Positions 52,216-61,031 of a stretch of DNA of 64,000 nt are shown piece after piece (position 1 is the first letter of the stretch; every line of letters starts with the position of its first letter). Source of the stretch: Candidatus Stackebrandtia faecavium (GTDB taxonomy: Bacteria; Actinomycetota; Actinomycetes; Mycobacteriales; Micromonosporaceae); NCBI GenBank assembly GCA_019112895.1, contig DXIM01000078.1, forward strand, positions 1-64,000. The letters are read 5' to 3'. Under the pieces are notes generated by a model, which saw nothing but the letters and a program-made list of their open reading frames with translations, did no database searches and had not been told where the DNA came from. A program made the translations under genes and the position numbers.

Positions 52216-53136
52216 ATGCTGCGATCAACGATCCTGGCTGCCGCCCGCTCATCTCGTTTGGAGAAGCTAGTTGCGACAGCGCCAATAAGCCGCGGGCTCG
52301 TCAACCGGTACATAGCCGGGGCGACCACTGACGATGCCGTCGAAACCACGAGACAGCTGGTCGGTGACGGCCTCAAAGTCACTCTCGATTATTTGGGCGA
52401 AGACACCGACACGGTGGAGCAGGCCGAAACCACGCGGGACGAATACATCCGGGTGCTGGAGGCGTTGCGCGGCGCGGAACTCACCGCAGCCGCCGAGGTC
52501 AGCGTGAAACTTTCGGCCCTGGGGCAACGCATCGACGAGCCGACTTCGCTACGTTTCGCGGAGGAAATCTGCGCGGCCGCCGACAAATGCGGCACGACGG
52601 TCACCATCGACATGGAAGACCACACCGTGACCGACCACACGCTCGACGTCGTCACGAAGCTGCGCGAAACCTACCCGTCGACAGGGATGGTGCTGCAGTC
52701 GTACCTGCGTCGCACGGAAGCCGACTGCAAAGAGTTCGCGGGCCCTGGTTCGCGCGTCCGGCTGTGCAAGGGCGCGTATTCGCAACCGGAGTCGGTGGCT
52801 TACCAAAGCCGCATCGACATCGACCGCTCCTATGTGCGCTGCATGAACGTCTTGATGCGCGACTCCGCCTACCCGATGCTCGCCACTCACGACCCGCGAC
52901 TCATCGAGATCGGCATCGACCGGGCGAAATGGTACGACCGCGACCCCGACTCGTTCGAGTTCCAGATGCTGTACGGCATCCGGCCACACGAACAGTTGCG
53001 TCTCGTCGAAGCCGGCTACCAGATGCGCGTGTACGTGCCGTTCGGCGAACAGTCCTACGGCTACCTCATGCGGCGTCTCGCGGAACGCCCAGCGAACCTC
53101 GGGTTCTTCCTGAAGTCGTTGAGCAGCAAGAAATAG
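52216..53136 (+). CDS. putB: Proline dehydrogenase
   Basis: A 306-residue FAD-dependent PRODH, which oxidises proline to pyrroline-5-carboxylate. Barrel motifs are EVSVKLSALGQRID, VTIDMEDHTVTDHTLDVV, GMVLQSYLRRTEADCKEF, RVRLCKGAY (FAD-binding), LATHDPRLIEIG and FQMLYGIRPHEQLRLVEAGYQ followed by RVYVPFGEQSYGYLMRRLAERP. The monofunctional length fits actinobacterial PutB. The partner P5C dehydrogenase gene is not adjacent. Proline turnover would matter in a salt-adapted cell; that is inference. The ATG at 52216 gives the family-like start. Confidence 0.95.
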   Translation: MLRSTILAAARSSRLEKLVATAPISRGLVNRYIAGATTDDAVETTRQLVGDGLKVTLDYLGEDTDTVEQAETTRDEYIRVLEALRGAELTAAAEVSVKLSALGQRIDEPTSLRFAEEICAAADKCGTTVTIDMEDHTVTDHTLDVVTKLRETYPSTGMVLQSYLRRTEADCKEFAGPGSRVRLCKGAYSQPESVAYQSRIDIDRSYVRCMNVLMRDSAYPMLATHDPRLIEIGIDRAKWYDRDPDSFEFQMLYGIRPHEQLRLVEAGYQMRVYVPFGEQSYGYLMRRLAERPANLGFFLKSLSSKK

Positions 53137-53334
53137 CGCGAAGACACCCTGCTTCTTCCGTACGTCGGTCGGGCAAAGACGATGGCGTGCAATCGTTACG
53201 CGATCGCAACCCCGTGCCCGGCCGACCACGGGATCCTGTTTCTACCGTTGATGTCCGGCTTCGCGCGTTCGCCGCCACAGTCGTTACGGCACCGAAGTCT
53301 GCACAACGAAACGTCGCCTCTCGAGACGGAAGCC

Positions 53335-54675
53335 GTGCCTGTCCTCCCTCACACCCCGCGCCGCACGACACGACCGCCACGGTGGCTTCTGGTGTCCGCA
53401 GCCGCGGCGATGTTCGCGCTGGCGGCGGGGGCGGTCTTCGGCGTCGATATCTCGGTGCCGGATCGCAGCGACCGCGGCACCCTCGTCACCGCTCCAAACC
53501 GCGCGTCCAGCCCGAAACCGCAAGACCCACAGGAACTCGAACAGTGGCGCATGACGCAGGCACAACAGGCTTTGGAGGCCAACGCGTCGGCGTTGCTGGA
53601 TGAGAACAAGACCGCGTGGTTGTCGCTCTATGACGAACCGATCCAAGCGGACCTGGGACGGCGGTTTGATTCGCTGCACACGATGCAGGTTTCACAGTTC
53701 GAATATCAGTTCATCGACGAGGCCCCCGACGCTAAAGACGACGGGACCTTCGAACTGCGGCTGGCCGCAAACTACTGCCTGGGCGGGGTCCCCGCCGACG
53801 ATTGCGACCGCACCTCGATCTTTTTCGATACCTCCTGGTCCGACAGCGCCTCGCAGCTTCGCATCACCGAAGTGGACGAATCCCACGAGCGCGGCCCGAG
53901 ACCGTGGGAGGTCACCGCGTTGGAAGCCGTCAGCGACGCACGCACAATCGTCGCGGCACCGCCCGAATACGCGCACCGACTCGACGAGATGCTGCCGATG
54001 GCGGAAGAGGCGGCGCGCAACGCCGACAAGTACGCACGGTTCGGCCAAGTCGACCGTTACATCTTCTACCTGGCAGGCGACGAAGAATTCGACCACTGGT
54101 ACGGGCTCGAAAAATCGTCGTCGCTGGCCAGCGCGTTCATGGTCCCGTTGACGCAGGCGCGGGCCGACGGGCAGTCGGTCCCGGGCGGGGCCAACGTCGT
54201 GGTCAACCAGGACAAGATCGCCAACGCACAGGATTTCCGTACGACGCTGCGGCACGAGGCGGCTCATGTCGTGCTGGACCATGAGGCGCCGGTTCACGAC
54301 CGGCAACCGGAGGAATGGTGGCTGTCCGAAGGCATGGCAGAGCTGGTGCAGCACGGGCACGACACGGACGTGTCGCAGTATCTGCGCATGTCTGACGTGC
54401 GCGAATATGTGAGCTCGGGCGGCTGGGATGGCTCGTTCACTGAGGTGACGGATTCTGATGAGGCCGCCGCGGCTTCCGCGAAATACGGCATCGCCTTCTA
54501 CGGCACGTACTACCTGTACACCGAGTACGGTGACGACGAGTTCATGGACTTTTTCGAGCAGGTAGCGCGCAATGGGGTTGCTGCGGATACCGCTTCGCGT
54601 GATGTTTTCGGTAGGTCGTATCAACAGGTGGAATCGGAGATGGCCGAGTTCGTTCACGCCACTGTGAGTGCTTGA
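53335..54675 (+). CDS. Membrane-anchored gluzincin metallopeptidase
   Basis: A 446-residue protein. After a short basic start (HTPRRTTRPPRW) a single membrane segment (~residues 18-38) anchors it, with the rest outside. The zinc site is LRHEAAHVVLDH (HExxH) with the third ligand Glu in WWLSEGMAEL, 27-30 residues later, typical of gluzincins. The long region before it (~250 residues) is acidic and of NTF2-like or unknown fold. The GTG at 53335 is the most likely start, although the frame is open from 53182 with no better signal. Substrate unknown. It is monocistronic. Confidence 0.75.
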   Translation: MPVLPHTPRRTTRPPRWLLVSAAAAMFALAAGAVFGVDISVPDRSDRGTLVTAPNRASSPKPQDPQELEQWRMTQAQQALEANASALLDENKTAWLSLYDEPIQADLGRRFDSLHTMQVSQFEYQFIDEAPDAKDDGTFELRLAANYCLGGVPADDCDRTSIFFDTSWSDSASQLRITEVDESHERGPRPWEVTALEAVSDARTIVAAPPEYAHRLDEMLPMAEEAARNADKYARFGQVDRYIFYLAGDEEFDHWYGLEKSSSLASAFMVPLTQARADGQSVPGGANVVVNQDKIANAQDFRTTLRHEAAHVVLDHEAPVHDRQPEEWWLSEGMAELVQHGHDTDVSQYLRMSDVREYVSSGGWDGSFTEVTDSDEAAAASAKYGIAFYGTYYLYTEYGDDEFMDFFEQVARNGVAADTASRDVFGRSYQQVESEMAEFVHATVSA

Positions 54676-54871
54676 GCGTGTCAATGGTGTTTTTGAGCCG
54701 CAAAATGCGAACGTATATTCGATTTCCCAGCTTATTACCCAAATAACACTGCGAAAACATAGCCAACAACCGCACTACCACATTACTGTTGGTATTCGAC
54801 GCACCATCCGGGTGTGTCGCGTGGATCGCAAGTTGACCGGTGCACGCGCAAGGGAATGGTGGGGATGCACC

Positions 54872-55072
54872 ATGGGAATGCATAGTTTGTTGGAAGAAGT
54901 CAAATTTCTCACGGTAGCCGAGGTAGCGACCCTTATGCGGGTCTCGAAAATGACCGTTTACCGGCTCGTTCACTCGGGAGACCTCGCTGCGGTACGAGTG
55001 GGACGTTCGTTCCGGGTACCTGAAAATGCGGTACAGGAGTACTTGACAAACACCTATAAGGACGCCGCATAA
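54872..55072 (+). CDS. Small MerR/excisionase-type HTH DNA-binding protein (Rv0500A-like)
   Basis: A 66-residue protein with one winged helix-turn-helix: FLTVAEVATLMRVSKMTVYR and LVHSGDLAAVRVGRSFRV, PENAVQEYL. This short protein is strongly conserved in actinobacteria next to an NAD epimerase gene, as with Rv0500A in Mycobacterium tuberculosis. Despite the excisionase-like domain it is a chromosomal regulator, not a phage gene. The ATG at 54872 follows GGTGGGGA. In relatives a ~33-codon bS22/AURKAIP1-type gene comes next, but it is not seen here. Confidence 0.88.
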   Translation: MGMHSLLEEVKFLTVAEVATLMRVSKMTVYRLVHSGDLAAVRVGRSFRVPENAVQEYLTNTYKDAA

Positions 55073-55477
55073 AAACGGTGGTGAGCACGCAACAGCTCGA
55101 CCACCACTTCGGGGGCGAAAGTTCCACTCGAACATGTGGAACAACCGAAGCACAAAGTGCGCAGTCGCGAACGCCGCGGCTGCGCACTTGTCTATATAGA
55201 CGACACCGCGGGCTCGAAAATGTCGACCGGAATCAGCACCCACAGCTGTGGAGCATGCGTGTGCGGGTTAGCCTTTGTCTCAGGCCTTACCGTGTTTATC
55301 GAGCTCAACACAAATGGTGCCTTTTGAACATTGACGACTCCTGTTACAACCGCCAAACAGTCAGGCGCGCCACCGAATGCGAGGTGAGGCAATGGTCCCG
55401 GCCGTTGGGAAATGCCGGTTCGATCTTGCCGCCGACCCGTATTCCGCGCCCTCGTCAAGGTAGGTAACGCTACGGCT
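55073..55477 (+). other. Intergenic region with terminator, no gene seen
   Basis: 405 bases between the HTH gene and the epimerase gene. A hairpin near 55078-55105 (GTGGTGAGC / GCTCGACCAC) comes right after the HTH stop. A stronger one, AAGTGCGCAG (55155-55164) / CTGCGCACTT (55180-55189), probably terminates the transcript. The small basic ribosome-associated gene expected here by synteny is not recognisable in any frame. Confidence 0.55.
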
Positions 55478-56482
55478 ATGTCTTCTGCGACCGTCCTCGT
55501 CTCCGGCGCCGACCGGTATCTGGCCGGTCGTCTCGTATCTCGATTGACCACCGATGACGCGGTCGACCACGTCGTCGGCGTCAACACCAATGCGCTCAGC
55601 GACGCCACCCTCGTCACCCTGCTCGAACGCGAAAACGTCGATACCGTCGTGCACACGGCCGTCGCGGCTTCGGCCGTCAGGTCGGGCGGCCGCACCGCCC
55701 AAAAAGAGTCGAACGTCTTGGGCACGATGCACCTGCTGGCCGCGTGTCAACGGGCCGCCTGCGTACGACGGGTCGTCATCAAGTCCTCTGTCGCGGCGTA
55801 TGGCGCCTCGTCTCGAGACCCCGCCGTCTTCACTGAAGAGACGGAGCTTCGCGCCGCGCCGCGGGGCGAATTCGCGGCCGATATCGCCGAGGTGGAGGCT
55901 TACGCGCGCGGGTTCGCTCGGCGGCGTCCAGAGGTATCGGTCACCGTGTTGCGGCTCGCACCGCTGCTCGGCCCGACCTCGGATACGTCACTGACTCGGT
56001 ATTTTTCGCTGCCTATCGTGCCGACCGTGTTGGGTTACGACCCCCGCATGCAGTTTCTCCACATCGAGGACGCGCTGGAGGTTTTGCACACCGTGACGCT
56101 CGACCGCAAGCTCGGCCCCTCGGGCAGGCCGGACGTTTTCAACGTCGCGGGCCCCGGTGTCTTGCTGCTGTCACAGGCGATCCGTCGTGCAGGCCGGATC
56201 CCGGCACCGACACCGGAACATGCCCTACGTGGCTTCGCGAAGCTCGCCCAAGGGCGAGGCATCGTCGATTTCTCCCAGGATCAGCTCGACTTTCTGCGTT
56301 TCGGTCGCGTCGTCGACTGCACCAAACTGTTGGAGTTCTTCGGACTCGACCCGCGTGCCACCACCGAAGCCTTCGACGACTTCGTAACCGGGCACGCATT
56401 GATGTCGTTGTTGGGTGACACCCCGGACCCATCGTTTTTTGACCGCGTGGGCAACATGCTCGGCAAGAAGGAGAGACCGTGA
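55478..56482 (+). CDS. NAD-dependent epimerase/dehydratase (Rv0501/GalE2-like)
   Basis: A 334-residue extended-SDR protein. The Rossmann loop is diverged (VLVSGADRYLAGRLVSRL in place of G-x-x-G-x-x-G). VHTAVAASAV, NVLGTMHLLAACQRAACVRRVVIKSSVAAYG and FLHIEDALEVLHTV are typical of the family. By gene order it corresponds to Rv0501 of mycobacteria, a cell-envelope gene next to an acyltransferase. The sugar nucleotide is unknown. Its stop overlaps the start of the acyltransferase gene by four bases, so the two act together. Confidence 0.85.
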   Translation: MSSATVLVSGADRYLAGRLVSRLTTDDAVDHVVGVNTNALSDATLVTLLERENVDTVVHTAVAASAVRSGGRTAQKESNVLGTMHLLAACQRAACVRRVVIKSSVAAYGASSRDPAVFTEETELRAAPRGEFAADIAEVEAYARGFARRRPEVSVTVLRLAPLLGPTSDTSLTRYFSLPIVPTVLGYDPRMQFLHIEDALEVLHTVTLDRKLGPSGRPDVFNVAGPGVLLLSQAIRRAGRIPAPTPEHALRGFAKLAQGRGIVDFSQDQLDFLRFGRVVDCTKLLEFFGLDPRATTEAFDDFVTGHALMSLLGDTPDPSFFDRVGNMLGKKERP

Positions 56483-57366
56483 GCAACCCTGACACCGAGC
56501 CCACCGAATCCCCCGGTTCGGTAGCACCGGAACCGGCGGCAGGCAAGCTTGAGGAACTGTTCAACCTGTTGGCGCGACGCATGTCGGGCGACTACGACGT
56601 CGACGAGTTCGGTTTCGACTCCGAACTCACCGAGAACGTCACTTTCAGGGCGCTGCGCCCCCTGTACCGCAAATGGTTCAACGTCGAGGTCACCGGCATC
56701 GAGAATGTGCCAAACGAAGGGCCCGCACTCCTGGTCGGGAACCATTCGGGAACGATCGCGCTCGACGCGCTCATGGTTCAGTTGGCCCTGTTCGACGAGC
56801 ACCCCGCCGAGCGGCATTTGCGTTTGCTGGCCGCCGACTTCGTGTTCAAGGCTCCGCTTGTCGGCGAGTACGCCCGCAAAATGGGCGCGACTTTGGCCTC
56901 CAACGCCGACGCGCAACGCCTACTGGAGGTCGGGAAAATCGTCGGCGTGTTCCCTGAGGGTGTCAAAGGCACCGGTAAACGGTTCACGGACCGGTACAAG
57001 CTGCAGCGTTTCGGGCGCGGAGGTTTCGTGGCGACCGCGCTGCGTACCGGCACTCCGATCATCCCGGTGTCGATCGTGGGCGCCGAAGAGACGTACCCGA
57101 TCTTGGGCAACATCCCGGCCTTGGCGCGACTGTTCGGCCTACCGTATTTTCCGATCACACCGACGTTCCCGATGCTGGGACCGCTGGGTGCGGTGCCGCT
57201 GCCCAGCAAATGGCTCATCGATTTCGGCGAGCCCATCGACACCACGGATATGGCGGAGCTGGCCGACGATCCGCTCGAAGTGTTTAACTTGGCCGACAGA
57301 GTCAAGGAGACGATTCAGCAGACCCTGCACGCGCTGCTCAAGCAACGCGGTAGCGCGTTCCAATAG
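56479..57366 (+). CDS. 1-acyl-sn-glycerol-3-phosphate acyltransferase-like (Rv0502-like)
   Basis: A 295-residue PlsC-type acyltransferase. The catalytic box is LVGNHSGTIALDALM (H-x5-D as read here, NHSGTIALD). The second motif is VGVFPEGVKGTGKRF, and IIPVSIVGAEETYPI is also conserved. It should transfer an acyl chain to a lysophospholipid or an envelope glycolipid at the membrane. It overlaps the epimerase gene, as Rv0501 and Rv0502 do in mycobacteria. The N-terminal ~45 residues are polar and variable. Confidence 0.88.
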   Translation: MSNPDTEPTESPGSVAPEPAAGKLEELFNLLARRMSGDYDVDEFGFDSELTENVTFRALRPLYRKWFNVEVTGIENVPNEGPALLVGNHSGTIALDALMVQLALFDEHPAERHLRLLAADFVFKAPLVGEYARKMGATLASNADAQRLLEVGKIVGVFPEGVKGTGKRFTDRYKLQRFGRGGFVATALRTGTPIIPVSIVGAEETYPILGNIPALARLFGLPYFPITPTFPMLGPLGAVPLPSKWLIDFGEPIDTTDMAELADDPLEVFNLADRVKETIQQTLHALLKQRGSAFQ

Positions 57367-57416
57367 TGCGCACGGGCGACCAGGACGCTGTCTCGCCGAG
57401 TCGATAGGGTTTGTGT

Positions 57417-57728
57417 ATGAGGTTCGCGTTCGTCATCGAGCAGTACGCCAATCTGGGGATCTTGCTGATCGCCGGGATCTTGACGCTGGTCGCGCTCCTG
57501 CACTGCGCGTTTCAACGCCAGGACGCGTTCCCGATGCTCGGTGCGCTGAGCAAGGGCGCGTGGCTGGCGATCCTGGGCGGCTGCACGCTGTTGACGATGC
57601 TGAGCCTCGCCGGAACCATGGGCGGCGGTGGCGGCGGTTTCTTCTTCATCTTCAGCCTGATCGGGATCATCGCCGGGTGCGTGTACCTGCTGGATGTGCG
57701 GCCGCGGCTGCGCGACGGCGATATCTAG
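57417..57728 (+). CDS. DUF2516 membrane protein
   Basis: A 103-residue protein with three membrane segments (residues ~10-32, 46-68, 74-92). The DUF2516 pattern is seen in LVALLHCAFQRQDAF, GALSKGAWLAILGG and CVYLLDVRPRLRD. A Gly-rich run (GGGGGG) lies in the loop before the last helix. The family is confined to actinobacteria and has no known function. As elsewhere, it directly precedes an alpha/beta hydrolase gene, 19 bases on. Confidence 0.85.
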   Translation: MRFAFVIEQYANLGILLIAGILTLVALLHCAFQRQDAFPMLGALSKGAWLAILGGCTLLTMLSLAGTMGGGGGGFFFIFSLIGIIAGCVYLLDVRPRLRDGDI

Positions 57729-57747
57729 TGCCGTCTCGACCGGGAGC

Positions 57748-58491
57748 ATGACAATGCGAACAGTGGTACGCGGGCAAGGTTCGCCGGTGACGGTTTTTGC
57801 GCACGGTTTGGGTGGCACGATCGCCGACACCCGTCCGTTCGGCAGCGGGGTCGACGGTACCCGCGTTTTCTATACGGCCCGGGGACATGACGGCACCCAC
57901 ATTGACCGTTTCGACTACGAATCGCTGGCGGATGATCTGCGCGAGGTCGCCGATGCACACGACGCGACGCACGCCCTAGGGATCAGTATGGGGGCGGGTG
58001 CGCTGTGTCGGCTGCTGTCCCAGACCCCGGATCGGTTCGAACGCGTCGTGCTGTATCTGCCGGCGGTGATCGATGTTCCGCGCGGCGCGGAAGCGATGAC
58101 GCGTCTGCAAAGCCTCGACGCTTCCACCGCGACCGAGGCCGAAGTCGCCGATGCGGTACTCGCCGACGTCCCGGCCGCCGTGCGGGACACTGCCGCGGCA
58201 CGCGCGTACGCGCAGACGCGAGCGCAGGTCTTGTGTTTGCCGAGTATGCGTCACGCTGCCAGGAACTTGGCGAACGATGTGGCCGTGACTGACGCGTCCG
58301 CCTTGACGAAGGTGACCGCGCCCGTGCTGATTCTGGGTTGCGTCGACGACGTCGCCCACCCCAGCAGTGTCGCGGAACGGCTTGCGCAATTGTTCCCGAA
58401 CGCGTCATTGCATATTTACGACAGTCCGGACGTGGTATGGACGAAGCGTCAGGACCTGCGGGCACGCGTCAGCGGGTTCCTCGACGACTGA
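57748..58491 (+). CDS. Alpha/beta hydrolase
   Basis: A 247-residue alpha/beta-fold hydrolase. The oxyanion segment is FAHGLGGTIADTRPFG, the nucleophile elbow is ALGISMGAGALCRLL, and the acid/His region is LILGCVDDVAHPSSVAERL with a degenerate end in the usual His position (SPDVVWTKR). The substrate is unknown. The ATG at 57748 (or 57754) follows GGGAGC. It sits downstream of the DUF2516 gene, a pairing common in actinobacteria. Confidence 0.85.
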   Translation: MTMRTVVRGQGSPVTVFAHGLGGTIADTRPFGSGVDGTRVFYTARGHDGTHIDRFDYESLADDLREVADAHDATHALGISMGAGALCRLLSQTPDRFERVVLYLPAVIDVPRGAEAMTRLQSLDASTATEAEVADAVLADVPAAVRDTAAARAYAQTRAQVLCLPSMRHAARNLANDVAVTDASALTKVTAPVLILGCVDDVAHPSSVAERLAQLFPNASLHIYDSPDVVWTKRQDLRARVSGFLDD

Positions 58492-58657
58492 GCCGATACG
58501 GGCGCGTTCGTCCGGGGCCTGGGCAGATGCGACCACTGCCGTCTCAACTTCATGGAGGACTGCGCGTGCGGTTCGTCCCAGGACCTGCGCAGATGTTACC
58601 GACTTAACCAATTGGACCGTGCGACTGTGCATAGTCGGCATTCGATACCGTATTGAC

Positions 58658-59401
58658 ATGCGCGACTTCGCCTTGGGCCTTCAGTATTTCCGCCGCGGCT
58701 TCGCCTTGTGGTCGAGGCAGCCCAAGTTGATGCTGTTGGGAGCGATCCCTGCGGTCATCTCGACGCTCATTCTCGGCGCCCTTCTTGTCGTTCTCGCGTT
58801 CAACCTTCCCGGTCTCACCTCGCTGGTCACCGGTTTCGCCGACAGCTGGGGATCGCAATGGCAGACGGTACTGCAGGTCGTCGCCGGCATCATCATCATG
58901 GCGCTGGGTTTGTGGCTGGCAGTTGTCGTCTTCGTCGGTTTGACGCTTTTGATCGGGGACCCGTTCTATGAGGCCATTTCGGAACGGGTCGAGGCGGAGT
59001 TCGGTGCAGTGCCCGAGGATCCGCGCGGCTTTTGGGCGTCGATGTTCGACTCGATCAAGGACTCGCTGCGGCTTCTAGCTAAAAGCATCGGGGTCGGTCT
59101 GGTGCTGTTCTTCGTCGGTTTCATCCCGTTCGTCGGCACTGTCGCGTCAATGGCTGTCGGCGCGATCGTGGGCGGTTGGTTCCTCGCGATCGAGTTGAGC
59201 TCGCACGCTCACGGGCGCCGCGGCATCCGTTATCAGCAATACCGGCAGATGCTGCGCAAGCGCCGCATGGTCGCCCTCGGTTTGGGCGTTCCCGTGTTCC
59301 TCTTGTTTTTGATTCCGATCACGGCCATCGTCGTCATGCCCGCGGCCGTCGCCGGCGGGACCCTGCTGGCGCGTGACGCCATGGGCGAACGGGTCGACTG
59401 A
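58658..59401 (+). CDS. EI24-domain (CysZ-like) membrane protein
   Basis: A 247-residue integral membrane protein with four or more segments (residues ~25-48, 68-90, 133-165, 205-235). The EI24 pattern is present: LGLQYFRRGFALWSRQPKLM, GDPFYEAISERVEAEFG, SIKDSLRLLAKSIGVGLV and FLAIELSSHAHGRRGI. Relatives include CysZ sulphate channels; the actual substrate here is unknown. The ATG at 58658 begins the domain after a TATTGAC stretch with no obvious ribosome-binding site. It is monocistronic. Confidence 0.87.
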   Translation: MRDFALGLQYFRRGFALWSRQPKLMLLGAIPAVISTLILGALLVVLAFNLPGLTSLVTGFADSWGSQWQTVLQVVAGIIIMALGLWLAVVVFVGLTLLIGDPFYEAISERVEAEFGAVPEDPRGFWASMFDSIKDSLRLLAKSIGVGLVLFFVGFIPFVGTVASMAVGAIVGGWFLAIELSSHAHGRRGIRYQQYRQMLRKRRMVALGLGVPVFLLFLIPITAIVVMPAAVAGGTLLARDAMGERVD

Positions 59402-59831
59402 CCTGGACCGCCGTCCTAAGTCTTGGGACGATTTGCTCGCCGAGCAAGAGAACGGCTCCGAATGAAGGGTGCTGTACACCTTTTCCGGACCGAGAAAAGT
59501 CCCCAAGTTCCAGGCTCGGCCGCGACGGCTTCGCCGGCGGTTACGCGAGCAGTATGGGCCTCGCAATTGGAGTCCGGGTATCGGAGTCGGTTGTTTCCCG
59601 CACGGCATGCAATGCGCCGAGGACACAGGCTGGGGCTGCGACGAACGGCTGGCTCTACACCCCGCGGCAGAAGTTCATGATCCCGGGGCCGGCGTAGATC
59701 GACGAGACCAGCACGTTGCTGGAACCGACAGTGCCGACGTGGTCGGGCGCCGAGGGCGTGTGACGCCGTCGGGCAAATGTTACGGACATGGCCACGCCCA
59801 CCCCGCCTCCTACGCGGCTAGCCTCGAGGGC
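59402..59831. other. Intergenic region, no gene seen
   Basis: 430 bases without a supportable ORF. It holds one copy of the dispersed palindromic motif 42 bases before the M20 gene, and probably the promoter of the M20-hutF pair. Confidence 0.4.
59777..59790. repeat. Dispersed palindromic motif, copy 6
   Basis: ATGTTACGGACATG, full consensus, located 42 bases upstream of the M20 amidohydrolase start and therefore the only copy sitting in a likely promoter. Confidence 0.55.
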
Positions 59832-61031
59832 GTGGACTTCGAGAAAATGTGGCGCGAGCTGGCGCCGGTAGGACGATACGACGCGACCGGCGGGTACCGC
59901 CGCTACGCATACACACCCGCGGAGTTGGAATGTCGCGCTTGGTTTCGCGAGCAGGCGGTTCAGCGTGGTCTCGACGTCGAAACGGACCGCAACGGCAACA
60001 TGTGGGCTTGGTGGGGCGACCCGTCGGCTGGCGGCGCGATAGCGACGGGCAGTCACCTCGATTCGGTACCGGATGGCGGCGCCTACGACGGCCCGCTCGG
60101 TGTCGTCAGCGCCTTCGCGGCGATCGACCTGTTGCGCGCGAACGGTTTCACGCCGTCACGGCCGATCGCGGTCGCAGCCTTCGCGGAAGAAGAAGGCGCC
60201 CGTTTCGGGATCGCCTGCCTGGGTTCTCGCCTGCTGGCCGGGGCGATCACGCCCGAGGCGGCCCGAGCCCTCAAGGACGATGACGGCGTGACGTTCGCGG
60301 ACGCGATGTCGGCAGCGGGCTTCGACCCGGACGGCATCGGCGAAGACAACGAACGGCTGTCGCGAATATCGGCATACGTGGAGCTGCACATCGAACAGGG
60401 CCGCGCGCAGATCGATATGGATGCCCCGGTGGCGGTCGGGACCAGCATCTGGCCCCACGGACGCTGGCGCATGGAATTCACCGGTCGCGCCGACCACGCC
60501 GGAACCACCCGGCTCGACGATCGCGCCGACCCGATGCTCACCTACGCGAACACGGTGTTGGCGGCGCGTAAAAAGGCCAGGCTCGCCGGAGCCGTGGCCA
60601 CGGTCGGCAGGATCGCGTGCGAACCGAACGGCACCAACGCGATCCCGTCCCGGGTACGGGCGTGGCTGGACGCGCGCGCCACGGAACTATCCGCATTGGA
60701 TGAGACCCTGGATGGCTTGAAGGAAGCGACGCTGGCGCGCGCCGAACGCGACGGTACCGAAGTCTCGTTCACGCAGGAGTCATACAGCCCGGAAGTGATT
60801 TTCGACGCCGATCTGCGGCAACGCGTCTCACGGGCCGTCGGTTCCCCTATGGAACTGTCAACCGGTGCCGGTCACGACGCGGGCGTGCTGTCGGCGCGGA
60901 TGCCGACCGCGATGCTGTTCGTGCGCAACCCGACCGGTATCTCGCACGCCCCCAACGAATTCGCGCACATGGACGACTGCATCACCGGTGCGCACGCGCT
61001 CGCCGATGCGTTGAAGGAGTTGGCGACATGA
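59832..61031 (+). CDS. M20-family amidohydrolase (allantoate amidohydrolase/N-carbamoylase type), possibly in histidine breakdown
   Basis: A 399-residue zinc amidohydrolase of the hydantoinase/carbamoylase family. Metal and substrate motifs are ATGSHLDSVPDGGAYDGPLG, AFAEEEGARF, AYVELHIEQGRAQ, FTGRADHAGTTRLDDRADPM and the late GAGHDAGVLSARMP. The family covers allantoate amidohydrolase and N-carbamoyl-amino-acid hydrolases. It is translationally coupled to hutF, an arrangement also found in Streptomyces hut clusters, where such an enzyme may act in place of the missing N-formylglutamate deformylase HutG; that role is inference. The GTG at 59832 was chosen; ATG 59847 is also possible. Confidence 0.87.
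   Translation: MDFEKMWRELAPVGRYDATGGYRRYAYTPAELECRAWFREQAVQRGLDVETDRNGNMWAWWGDPSAGGAIATGSHLDSVPDGGAYDGPLGVVSAFAAIDLLRANGFTPSRPIAVAAFAEEEGARFGIACLGSRLLAGAITPEAARALKDDDGVTFADAMSAAGFDPDGIGEDNERLSRISAYVELHIEQGRAQIDMDAPVAVGTSIWPHGRWRMEFTGRADHAGTTRLDDRADPMLTYANTVLAARKKARLAGAVATVGRIACEPNGTNAIPSRVRAWLDARATELSALDETLDGLKEATLARAERDGTEVSFTQESYSPEVIFDADLRQRVSRAVGSPMELSTGAGHDAGVLSARMPTAMLFVRNPTGISHAPNEFAHMDDCITGAHALADALKELAT

Noticed and set aside
54872..55072. Phage excisionase
   Set aside because: The HTH resembles excisionases, but the gene is a conserved chromosomal neighbour of the epimerase gene; no integrase or attachment site is near.
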